Source: Eggerthella sp. CAG:209 (GTDB taxonomy: Bacteria > Actinomycetota > Coriobacteriia > Coriobacteriales > Eggerthellaceae). Taken from it: a stretch of DNA of 7,229 nt. Location of the stretch: NCBI GenBank assembly GCA_000436075.1, contig FR884603.1, forward strand, positions 2,648 to 9,876, read 5' to 3'. Of the stretch, positions 1 through 6,144 are shown piece after piece (position 1 is the first letter of the stretch; every line of letters begins with the position of its first letter). The notes under the pieces are model-generated. The model did no database searches, had not been told where the DNA came from, and saw only the letters and a program-made list of their open reading frames with translations. The position numbers were made by a program, and so were the translations under genes.

Positions 1-222
1 GGCCGGTAGCCGCAGCATGTCCGCATCAAAATCAGGGCAAACCTCGTCTTTTCGATAGCGCTGAATCTCATGCCTATCGTGCTGGCCACGGCGGCTGCGC
101 TGGATCCCGTAACAGACTCACCTGTGCGCAAACTACGGCAACATCTTCGTAGTGGCGAATTCGGCACTGCCACGCTGGAAGTCAAAAAAGGCGCAGTTGG
201 ATGCCGCCCCGCCGGCATGCCC
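1..222. other. Edge region without a recognisable gene
   Basis: No gene here can be supported. A plus-strand frame from the ATG at 70 is open for 75 codons but has no ribosome binding site, resembles nothing I recognise and runs into the 3' end of the tetR-type gene. On the minus strand a frame is open from 117 to the window edge (39 codons, after a TGA at 118-120). It reads like real protein, with charged stretches such as RHEIQRYRKDEV followed by CPDFDAD, but it has no start codon with a ribosome binding site. It could be the remnant of a gene lying to the left. The tetR terminator occupies 184-208. Confidence 0.4.
184..208 (-). terminator. Probable intrinsic terminator of the tetR-type gene
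   Basis: On the minus strand, 15 nt past the regulator's stop codon, a stem of GGCG(G)CA pairs with TGCGCC. It has one bulged G and a 6-nt loop (TCCAAC), and is followed directly by six T residues (the A-run at 184-189 on the plus strand). The stem is short, but position and U-tract fit rho-independent termination of the regulator transcript. Confidence 0.55.
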
Positions 223-870
223 CTACTTCATCATCCAGGGATAATCCGGAAACTCCTCGGGAAGCACGATCTTGTCCTGTTTGGCGCCATCGCCTGAAAG
301 ACACTTTGCAAGGTAGGTCCAAAGCCTCGATTCGAAGATGTTTTCCGTCATCTTGTTCAAATGGTTAAGGGTAATCTTGCTTGGATCATTCACCCAAAGC
401 CGAAGCATGCCCACTTTCGCCGAAGCGATGTACTCCGAAATAACATCAAGCTGGAAAGAAGAAAGCTCAAAGCCCCTATCCAACAATGCGGCGAACAGCT
501 GTTTCATCGGCTCACGCTGCTTATCAAGGTAAATAGACCCATATTCCCCGTTCGCCAAAATGGAAACTTCCCTGAAGCGTTTTTGGTAAAAGTCGGCCAT
601 CGCATCGGTAGCCTGCTCAAGCGTAATATCGTCTAAACACGAAATAATGGCTTGGCAGGTTGGTGTGCAGGTATTTTCTTCTTCGACAGACTCAAGAACA
701 TTGCTGATGCTGTAATAGTTGCGGTAAAACATCGCCCGTGAATAGCCCGCCTTTTCCGTAAGAACCATAACGCTGATTTGGTCGAGCGGCTTTTGGGCAT
801 AGAGCTCAAGAAATGCTTCTTCAAAGCACTTTCGCGTTGGTGATTTGGGCAGTTGCTGAATGGGAATCAT
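223..870 (-). CDS. TetR/AcrR-family transcriptional regulator
   Basis: This gene encodes a 215-residue protein of normal TetR-family length. Residues about 10-60 form the N-terminal three-helix DNA-binding domain. After a first helix (FEEAFLELYAQ) comes PLDQISVMVLTEKAGYSRAMFYRNY, the typical TetR helix-turn-helix with the Y/F-Y-R-x-Y end of the recognition helix. The rest is an all-helical ligand and dimer domain with no recognisable specificity. The start is supported by a GAGG ribosome binding site 5-6 nt upstream on the minus strand (reading GATGAGGTAACG before ATG). The gene is divergent from the hypA operon and shares a 228-nt control region containing a perfect palindrome, so it most likely represses that operon and possibly itself. 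This is an inference from arrangement. The ligand is unknown. The family call is firm, and regulation of the neighbours is likely. Confidence 0.9.
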   Translation of the reverse strand: MIPIQQLPKSPTRKCFEEAFLELYAQKPLDQISVMVLTEKAGYSRAMFYRNYYSISNVLESVEEENTCTPTCQAIISCLDDITLEQATDAMADFYQKRFREVSILANGEYGSIYLDKQREPMKQLFAALLDRGFELSSFQLDVISEYIASAKVGMLRLWVNDPSKITLNHLNKMTENIFESRLWTYLAKCLSGDGAKQDKIVLPEEFPDYPWMMK

Positions 871-900
871 CGTTACCTCATCTTTTATTCCCGAGGCGGC

Positions 901-938
901 ATTCTGCGAAGTGGGCTCATCTGGGTTAATACGGCTAA
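901..938 (-). promoter_or_regulatory. Possible promoter of the tetR-type gene
   Basis: On the minus strand, TTGCCG is followed after 16 nt by TATTAA, each matching four of six consensus bases, at roughly 926-953. A direct repeat of TAATAC (plus-strand 927-932 and 936-941) overlaps this area. The match is weak and is offered only because a promoter must lie in this interval. The exact limits given are approximate. Confidence 0.2.
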
Positions 939-966
939 TACAATCCCCGGCAAAATGTCTCGTTCT

Positions 967-984
967 GCATGAACACGTTCATGC
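967..984. promoter_or_regulatory. Perfect palindrome, candidate TetR operator
   Basis: GCATGAAC and GTTCATGC are perfect inverted 8-mers separated by two bases (AC). The 18-bp length and twofold symmetry suit a TetR-family dimer. The site ends 6 bp before the -10 hexamer TAGAAT (991-996), so it would cover the -35 and spacer region of the hypA operon promoter and block RNA polymerase when bound. It lies about 100 bp from the regulator's start codon, so it may control both directions. The palindrome is seen directly. Its role as operator is inferred. Confidence 0.55.
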
Positions 985-990
985 TGCAAT

Positions 991-996
991 TAGAAT
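991..996 (+). promoter_or_regulatory. Candidate -10 element of the hypA operon
   Basis: TAGAAT matches five of six bases of the TATAAT consensus and lies about 100 nt upstream of the hypA start. No good -35 hexamer sits at the right distance: TGAACA at 970-975, 15 bp upstream, matches four of six bases and lies inside the palindrome. Activator dependence or a weak promoter is possible. Confidence 0.35.
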
Positions 997-1098
997 ACTA
1001 CTTGTCAGAGTACGAAGCTGCATCGTCACGTGATACGTCCTGGCAAATGGGGAAATCAGGAGCTTCGTTCTGCTGCCTTGAGGGGAAAGGCGGGCAAA

Positions 1099-1449
1099 AT
1101 GCACGAACTTGGGGTAACCAGAAGCATCGTTGACGTTGTATTGCGCAACGCGTGCTCCCAGCAGGCCAAACAGGTCCTTTCGGTGAGCCTGGTTATAGGC
1201 GAAATGCGCAACTTGGAAGAAGAATGGGTGCAGCGCTATTTCGACCGCTGCGCAAAAGGCACCCTTGCCGAAGGCGCAAAAATCAAGATCCAGAAGGTAC
1301 CTATGGCTTTTTACTGCAACGACTGCGGGTCAACCTTCCAACTTGCCATGGGCAGCGACAGGCATATGTGCTGCCCCGATTGCGGAAGCGAAAACTACGA
1401 CATGGTCACCGGCGGAGAACTCCTTATCAAGGAAATCGAAATCAGATAG
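1099..1449 (+). CDS. hypA: HypA, hydrogenase/nickel maturation metallochaperone
   Basis: HypA is a small cytoplasmic nickel and zinc protein that passes Ni(II) to HypB and on to a client enzyme, classically [NiFe]-hydrogenase. The product from the ATG at 1099 is 116 residues, the normal family length. It begins with the hallmark MHEL, whose His2 is the nickel ligand. The middle (residues 33-60: IGEMRNLEEEW to KGTLAEGAKI) matches the family core. The zinc site is formed by C73-x2-C76 and C92-x2-C95, with an extra Cys91. An upstream in-frame GTG at 1030 would add 23 residues ahead of the conserved N-terminus and bury the nickel-binding His, so 1099 is preferred. AGGGGAAAGG at 1081-1090 is the ribosome binding site. 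It is the first gene of the operon, and its natural partner hypB is the last. The nickel client is not in the window. Confidence 0.94.
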   Translation: MHELGVTRSIVDVVLRNACSQQAKQVLSVSLVIGEMRNLEEEWVQRYFDRCAKGTLAEGAKIKIQKVPMAFYCNDCGSTFQLAMGSDRHMCCPDCGSENYDMVTGGELLIKEIEIR

Positions 1450-1509
1450 GCCTACTTCACGTATTACGAACAATGGGAGATAAATCGTTCGAAAAGGAAG
1501 GAGCGGGAA

Positions 1510-2874
1510 ATGCATAAAGGGGAAGAAATGCTCAACCAAGCTCAAGAGAACGCTACAGAAACGCAAGCAACTTCCGTTCGGGTAAAGCCAGGCATCGATT
1601 ACGAGAAACTGAAGAGCATCGGGGTTCCTGATGAGGTAATTGCCTCGCTCGACCCGCGCGACGGCGGCAACATCACCCCGCAGGGGGAAGTGCTTTTCTT
1701 GGACGAAGGCCGCCTGCACCGCAGGGAGCTGCCAGACAAGCCCCTGCACGAAAACCACCCACGCGGGCTGGGAATCAAAGACTTCATCATGACAAAGGTG
1801 CTGGCCACAACGCCAAAAACGTGGGACCGCACCCTTAAGGTGTTCATGATGATCGTATCGGGAGCAAAGCTTACGGGAAAAGAGGGTATCATTCCAGAGC
1901 TCTATAAAAGGGCTACCCAGTTCTCGCCCGATGAGAAAATGTACACGCACGGCACTGTGCTGCCCCTTAATGTGGACATGGTCGAGGAAGGCAAAACCGC
2001 GGTTTTGCCCATAGATCTGATCATGGACGCCATCGATGGCGCTGAATACATCGCTCAAATGAATCGGTGCATTTGCCGTTCCGCCCACGACTGCTCCGAA
2101 TACGAAAAAACGCTGGGCTGCCTGTTCTTCAACATGGCGGGGGTAACGGCGGTGAAAAACGGGCTGGCAAAGCCGGTAACGAAAGAAGAGGCTAAGCAAC
2201 ATGTCTACGATGCCCGCGATGCCGGTTTGATCGGGCAGGCGTTGTATGTCGAACTCGAGCAGATGGTTTGGGGCTTCGAAAATCAGAAGATGGATGAGTT
2301 CATGGAAATCTGCTTCTGCTGCCCTTGCTGCTGCGTGGCGCTCGACGTTTGCAAGAACGCGAACCGCACCATAAAGAACCGATTCAGCGGTGCTGGCTTC
2401 ACGGCAGTAATCGACCACGAGAAATGCACGGGTTGTGGCAACTGCGCCAAGAAGTGCCCGCAGGAAATCATCACGGTGAACTCTGATGGCAAGGTGACAA
2501 TCGACCAAGACCATTGCATCGGCTGCGGGTACTGCAAAAGCGTCTGCCCGAACGACGCCATCACCCTTCAGCAAACCATGCCCCTACGTGAAAGCATCCA
2601 TGAGTACTTCCTGGAAGAAGGAAGGATCGACATGGTTATGGATAAATGCACGATGGAGATCCCTCCGGCAGATTACGAGTGGAAGGATACCCAAATGGAT
2701 CCGATGGCAATTATGCAGGCGGCGGGCCAAAAAACCGTAGCACTTGCCGACGAGGCGGCGCGAAATCTTGGATGCACAAGCGCGAAAGCCTTCTTCAAGT
2801 ACAACAAGAAATATATGGCAGGCGCCATTGGCGTAGGAGCGTTGGCGTGGCTGCTTCTTAAACACAAGAAATAG
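1510..2874 (+). CDS. Tail-anchored multi-cluster 4Fe-4S ferredoxin-like protein
   Basis: The protein has 454 residues. Residues 1-180 are a region I do not recognise. Next comes a Cys motif C187-x-C189-x5-C195-x8-C204, then a Cys-dense block (C268, C270, C271, C273-275, C281). Two classical ferredoxin motifs follow: C306-x2-C309-x2-C312-x3-C316-P and C336-x2-C339-x2-C342-x3-C346-P. The last pair should bind two [4Fe-4S] clusters. The other cysteines could hold one or two more, which is inference. There is no signal peptide, but residues 435-450 form a single hydrophobic segment followed by KHKK, suggesting a C-terminal membrane anchor with the clusters in the cytoplasm. AGGAAGGAG at 1494-1502 supports ATG 1510. 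ATG 1528, with its own AAAGGGGA, is a possible alternative. It probably carries electrons between a donor and the FAD protein two genes downstream. Confidence 0.88.
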   Translation: MHKGEEMLNQAQENATETQATSVRVKPGIDYEKLKSIGVPDEVIASLDPRDGGNITPQGEVLFLDEGRLHRRELPDKPLHENHPRGLGIKDFIMTKVLATTPKTWDRTLKVFMMIVSGAKLTGKEGIIPELYKRATQFSPDEKMYTHGTVLPLNVDMVEEGKTAVLPIDLIMDAIDGAEYIAQMNRCICRSAHDCSEYEKTLGCLFFNMAGVTAVKNGLAKPVTKEEAKQHVYDARDAGLIGQALYVELEQMVWGFENQKMDEFMEICFCCPCCCVALDVCKNANRTIKNRFSGAGFTAVIDHEKCTGCGNCAKKCPQEIITVNSDGKVTIDQDHCIGCGYCKSVCPNDAITLQQTMPLRESIHEYFLEEGRIDMVMDKCTMEIPPADYEWKDTQMDPMAIMQAAGQKTVALADEAARNLGCTSAKAFFKYNKKYMAGAIGVGALAWLLLKHKK

Positions 2875-2892
2875 CAAGCAGAGGAAAGGGGC

Positions 2893-3936
2893 GTGACACT
2901 CATGGCAAAAGCAGCAAATGGGACTTTGCCTTCAATGCCCGAAAAACAGCCTCGCTTCATGGACCGTTTCTCTAAAGTCACCAAAGTAGGTTTTGTGCTG
3001 TTGGGGTACTTCCTGGGCATCATAGGTGTTTTAATTGATTGGGCTATCGGCCACAAGAAAAAGATGATGGAATGCAGCGCCGAGGCAATTTGGTACGGCC
3101 TTATCGGCTGGGGCGCAAGCATGATCACCCGATTCACCCTCTTGGCTTTGGGGATCAACAAAACCGATTACCTTCTCCAGCTGTTCGGCCCTGGCGTCAC
3201 GGTATGGAACATTCTTTGGTGCATCTGCGGCGCGTGCTTCATTGTGCTTTCGATGTTGTGGATCTACGGTTTGCGCACAAAGATGACCGATGCCGAGCGC
3301 GCCTACAATCTCAAGGGCGACGACCACTTCCACAACGGGGAGAAAACGCTTCGCTACGACGGGGGCATTACAGTCAACGCTCTGCCCGAAGAGATATGGC
3401 CCTACATGCAACAGGCAGGCCAATCAAAGGGTGGTTGGTACAGCTTTGAGCGCTTGGAACGCCTGTTCACCTTCGACATCCGCAATCATTACGACTGGAA
3501 GAAATACCCTCAGTGGCAGAACCTCCATGTTGGTGAGTTTCAGTGGTTTCACCAGGCACCGCTTTCTATCGGCGAATGGGTAACCGATTGCTCCAACGGA
3601 GAAAACGGCCTCTATTATTGGGCAGCCCACTCCGATACGGCTACCGATCCAACGTGGAAAAACCGCGGCCCAAATCAGGAAGGGGCGCTTCGCCTGTGGT
3701 TCCACCGCTTTGCGTGGACGTGGAACTGGGAAGTGTACCAGATCAATGAAACCCAATCGCGCTTCATCTATCGTTGCGATTGTCATTTCGATCCTTTCCT
3801 GCGCACTCCCATCCACAAGTACTTCGTTGTTTTCATCCTGGGAACTGCATCCCTTGTCATGGGGCGTTGCTGCATGGAAACAATCACCGGCTTGGCGGAG
3901 GGTCGCAGAGATTTCCGCAAGCGTTACTTCGACTAG
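2893..3936 (+). CDS. Membrane protein with SRPBCC (START/Bet v1-like) domain
   Basis: The protein has 347 residues in two parts. Residues 30-127 hold three strongly hydrophobic stretches (about 32-52, 64-88 and 100-126), predicted membrane helices. Residues about 150-340 resemble the SRPBCC ligand-binding fold as found in uncharacterised bacterial proteins. The signature is ALPEEIWPYMQQAGQSKGGW-Y, then LERLFTFDIRN, a P-x-W-Q-x-L-x-V-G-E turn (206-215), and a long C-terminal helix ending in GLAEGRRDFRKR. Such domains bind hydrophobic ligands in a deep cavity. No ligand can be named here. The start is uncertain: GTG 2893 sits 7 nt after AGGA in GAGGAAAGGGG (2881-2891), while ATG 2902 sits 10 nt after the same G-run. 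The gene begins 18 nt after the Fe-S gene and ends 15 nt before the FAD gene, so the three are probably translated from one message. The fold assignment is moderately sure, and the function is unknown. Confidence 0.8.
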   Translation: MTLMAKAANGTLPSMPEKQPRFMDRFSKVTKVGFVLLGYFLGIIGVLIDWAIGHKKKMMECSAEAIWYGLIGWGASMITRFTLLALGINKTDYLLQLFGPGVTVWNILWCICGACFIVLSMLWIYGLRTKMTDAERAYNLKGDDHFHNGEKTLRYDGGITVNALPEEIWPYMQQAGQSKGGWYSFERLERLFTFDIRNHYDWKKYPQWQNLHVGEFQWFHQAPLSIGEWVTDCSNGENGLYYWAAHSDTATDPTWKNRGPNQEGALRLWFHRFAWTWNWEVYQINETQSRFIYRCDCHFDPFLRTPIHKYFVVFILGTASLVMGRCCMETITGLAEGRRDFRKRYFD

Positions 3937-3951
3937 GGGAAAGAAGGCGCC

Positions 3952-5172
3952 ATGAAAACGCATTACGAAACCATCGTGGTTGGAGCTGGTGCAGCTGGCA
4001 TGAACTGCTGCTTGGAGCTCCAGAAAAACGATCGCGAATACCTGCTGATCAGCCCCAATATTGGCGGGCGAATCTGCAACGACGAAGAACGCCACATGAA
4101 CTACGGCGCGGTGTTCTATTTTGGAACCTACAAATATATGCTCCGCTCAGAGCTGCTGATTGAAGGGCCTGATGTCCTGCCCGCTTTGAGCGCTGGCTGT
4201 TGCCATCACGACGACGGGAAACAGTACGAACCGGTTTCCCCTACAACAATTGCCGACGCGCCTTCGCTTCTGAAGTACATGAAATGGATGCGCGAGGAAT
4301 TCATCCCCCGCTACACCAAGTTCAAGGACAACTGCACGGTGATGGAGGTCACGGCAGCCCTTGAGAAAGACCCCCTGATCAAGCAGCTGTACCAAGAATC
4401 AGCAATGGATATGATCGAGCGAATGGGTTTTGGTCCCATCGCCCACGATCTGATCAGCATGTTCGCTCACGCGTGTACGGGAACGAAGATCAAGGACCTT
4501 ACCGCCCTTGATTATCTGAACACCGTGCAGCCTCTTACCATGAAGATCCCTCCCCTGCGGCTGCTTTTCGATCTGAAGCGTTTCGACTTCGATTCCGAAG
4601 GGACCAAGCAGCGCTTGGCGCAGGGTTCGGGAGAAGTTCTTATCGACGAGATAACCCGGGTTGAAAAGTGCGACGAGGGCTGGGCTGTCGAATGCGGCGC
4701 AGGACGCTTTACGGCGAGCAATCTGGTTATGGCATCTCCCGCCGTAGACACGCAGCGCCTCCTGGAGCCTGTCGAGGGAATTCCCGCACTGGATATTCGC
4801 AAGGCTTCCGAGCTTACGGGCTATTTGGTGCAAGGGAAAGTCAAGCGGAAGCTCCGTGGGCACCTTGTTCACCTGTTCGATGACACCATTCCGATTATCT
4901 ATATCGCCAAGCGCTTCGACGGCGATTACGAGGTGTTCACCGAGGTCGATTTCGAGGAAACCCGCAAATTCGACGAGTACTTCGACGAATGGGCGGTCAT
5001 AGGAAAGAAGTACTGGAGCCATGCTCTGTACACCGCCGCCCATGAGGCCTTGCCGCAAAACCTGGCACCAGGACTCATCATGGCAGGTGACGTGAACGGC
5101 TTGGGCCTGGAGCCCGCATGTATCAGCGGTATTTACGCCGCAAACAAGATCATGGGCAAAACGGTTGATTAG
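3952..5172 (+). CDS. FAD-dependent oxidoreductase, amine oxidase/desaturase-like
   Basis: The protein has 406 residues. The N-terminus HYETIVVGAGAAGMN (4-18) is a Rossmann dinucleotide-binding fingerprint with GAGAAG at 11-16. It is followed by the IGGRICND segment (37-44), the GGR motif of the flavin amine oxidase, protoporphyrinogen oxidase and phytoene desaturase superfamily. The C-terminal LAPGLIMAGDVNGLGLEPA and SGIYAANKI (371-400) is the second FAD-contact motif, containing GD. No membrane segment or signal peptide is seen, so the enzyme is likely cytoplasmic. The substrate-binding middle part (50-260) resembles nothing I can name. Genuine amine oxidases are usually somewhat longer. AGGGGAAAGAAGG at 3935-3947 is the ribosome binding site. 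Placed after a ferredoxin-like protein and a ligand-binding SRPBCC protein, it may be the catalytic subunit of a membrane-linked redox system acting on a hydrophobic compound. That role is inference. Confidence 0.85.
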   Translation: MKTHYETIVVGAGAAGMNCCLELQKNDREYLLISPNIGGRICNDEERHMNYGAVFYFGTYKYMLRSELLIEGPDVLPALSAGCCHHDDGKQYEPVSPTTIADAPSLLKYMKWMREEFIPRYTKFKDNCTVMEVTAALEKDPLIKQLYQESAMDMIERMGFGPIAHDLISMFAHACTGTKIKDLTALDYLNTVQPLTMKIPPLRLLFDLKRFDFDSEGTKQRLAQGSGEVLIDEITRVEKCDEGWAVECGAGRFTASNLVMASPAVDTQRLLEPVEGIPALDIRKASELTGYLVQGKVKRKLRGHLVHLFDDTIPIIYIAKRFDGDYEVFTEVDFEETRKFDEYFDEWAVIGKKYWSHALYTAAHEALPQNLAPGLIMAGDVNGLGLEPACISGIYAANKIMGKTVD

Positions 5173-5183
5173 CATTTGCTTTA

Positions 5184-5211
5184 GCGGCTCCCCCGACTTT
5201 AGGGGAGCCGC
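5184..5211 (+). terminator. Strong hairpin between the FAD gene and hypB
   Basis: GCGGCTCCCC (5184-5193) and GGGGAGCCGC (5202-5211) form a perfect 10-bp GC-rich stem with an 8-nt loop. It starts 12 nt after the stop codon. The following bases (CTTCCCGTTG) are not a U-tract, so it is at best a partial terminator. It may instead be an mRNA stabiliser or attenuator that lowers hypB relative to the upstream genes. No separate hypB promoter is evident in the remaining 24 nt. Confidence 0.5.
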
Positions 5212-5235
5212 CTTCCCGTTGAAGAGGGGTTACCG

Positions 5236-5907
5236 ATGGAAGAATCACGCATCGTAGAGATAAAAGAAGACATCCTTGCCGACAACACCAATGCCGCAAA
5301 CGTTTTTCGGAAGATGCTTGAAAACCAGAGCACCTTCTTCGTGGATGTTATGGCATCTCCTGGCGCAGGCAAGACCACCTTGCTGCTGGCGCTCATTGAA
5401 GAACTGCGGAAATCGTCAAGCATCGGCATCATCGAAGCAGACTTGGAGTCGTTCGTGGATTCGAGGAAGATCAAGGATGCGGGCATACAGGCAGTGCAGC
5501 TTGAAACGCGGGGAATATGCCATGTTGAGATGAGCATGGTCGAACGCGCTTTCCAGGCGTTTGGCGGACAGCATTTCGACTACCTATTTCTAGAGAACAT
5601 CGGCAACCTGGTTTGCCCGGCAGAGTTCGACACCGGTGCACACAAACGCGTCATGCTGCTTTCGGTTCCCGAAGGGTATGACAAGGTGTACAAGTATCCG
5701 CCCATGTTCGCAGTAGTGGATGCACTCATCGTAACCAAAACCGACTATCTTCCGCTTAACCCTGATTTCGACATGGCGGCACTGCACAAACAAGCGCGCG
5801 TGCTCAACCCCCACCTTGAGATATTCGAAACGTGCGCACGCACCGGGGAGGGAATCCCGGAACTTGCAGAATGGATCGTCGCGTGCCGCAAAGAGCTTTT
5901 GGGGTAG
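5236..5907 (+). CDS. hypB: HypB, nickel-inserting GTPase (divergent)
   Basis: HypB is a SIMIBI-class GTPase that receives nickel and, with HypA, drives its insertion into a client enzyme. The 223-residue product shows the P-loop SPGAGKTT (41-48) and IEAD (66-69) with Asp75 in the switch region. It also has metal-site C95-H96, the strongly conserved ENIGNLVCPAEFD (120-132) with Cys127, the LSVPEGYDKVYKYPPMF stretch, and the guanine-specificity motif TKTD (167-170). It lacks the N-terminal CxxCGC nickel motif and the His-rich tail of some HypB proteins, so it is the short form. Several usually fixed positions differ (IEGD is IEAD, GCHLD is ICHVE, NKxD is TKTD), suggesting a specialised branch. 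AGAGGGG at 5223-5229 gives 6-nt spacing to the ATG. It is the last gene of the operon. hypC, D, E and F are absent nearby. Confidence 0.93.
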   Translation: MEESRIVEIKEDILADNTNAANVFRKMLENQSTFFVDVMASPGAGKTTLLLALIEELRKSSSIGIIEADLESFVDSRKIKDAGIQAVQLETRGICHVEMSMVERAFQAFGGQHFDYLFLENIGNLVCPAEFDTGAHKRVMLLSVPEGYDKVYKYPPMFAVVDALIVTKTDYLPLNPDFDMAALHKQARVLNPHLEIFETCARTGEGIPELAEWIVACRKELLG

Positions 5908-5921
5908 GACAGCTAAGCGCA

Positions 5922-5949
5922 CCGTCTGTTCAATATACTGAACAGACGG
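5922..5949 (+). terminator. Perfect hairpin downstream of hypB, possible operon end
   Basis: CCGTCTGTTCA and TGAACAGACGG are perfect inverted 11-mers with a 6-nt loop (ATATAC), starting 15 nt after the hypB stop. No T-run follows (CGGAGCAATG), so it is not a textbook intrinsic terminator. It may protect the message 3' end, act with Rho, or be a protein-binding palindrome. Confidence 0.4.
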
Positions 5950-6091
5950 CGGAGCAATGCGAGACCTTCACAGATTCAGAAGTCCTGCGCATCTCCGAAA
6001 CACGCAACAGTCGCCACACTTCTAGCAATGGCAGCGTGAAAATTTAGAACTTACTGGGGCCTGGGACCGCTTCGGGACCACCCAGGGTCTG

Positions 6092-6134
6092 GGAAAAACA
6101 AAAAAACAGGCCAGAGGAATTAACCTCTGGCCTG
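6092..6134 (-). terminator. Intrinsic terminator downstream of tRNA fragment
   Basis: On the minus strand, CAGGCCAGAGG pairs perfectly with CCTCTGGCCTG (11 bp, loop 6 nt, TTAATT) and is followed by TTTTTTGTTTTT. This is a textbook rho-independent terminator. It begins 10 nt past the CCA end of the tRNA fragment, as expected for the native terminator of a tRNA gene. Confidence 0.88.
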
Positions 6135-6144
6135 CGAAAATGCT

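Larger units (their letters stand above)
5908..6144. other. Gene-free region after hypB
   Basis: No coding region is supported here. It contains the perfect hairpin at 5922-5949, a looser imperfect inverted repeat of CCTGGG (6060-6065) with CCCAGG (6081-6086), a repeated GGGACC within that loop, and the minus-strand tRNA-type terminator at 6092-6134. Nothing else stands out. Confidence 0.5.

Noticed and set aside
70..297. 75-codon plus-strand frame at the left edge
   Set aside because: It has no ribosome binding site and no recognisable family, and it overlaps the 3' end of the well-supported TetR gene.
967..984. LexA/SOS box reading of the palindrome
   Set aside because: Gram-positive SOS boxes have GAAC-N4-GTTC, but here the halves are separated by only two bases. 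A divergent TetR gene is the simpler explanation.
1030..1098. Longer HypA start at the in-frame GTG 1030
   Set aside because: It would place 23 unrelated residues before the conserved MHEL nickel-binding N-terminus, and 1099 has a good ribosome binding site and gives the normal family length.
1330..2574. 414-codon minus-strand frame opposite the hypA end and the Fe-S gene
   Set aside because: It is the antisense shadow of genes with clear HypA and ferredoxin motifs, and its own translation shows no domain.
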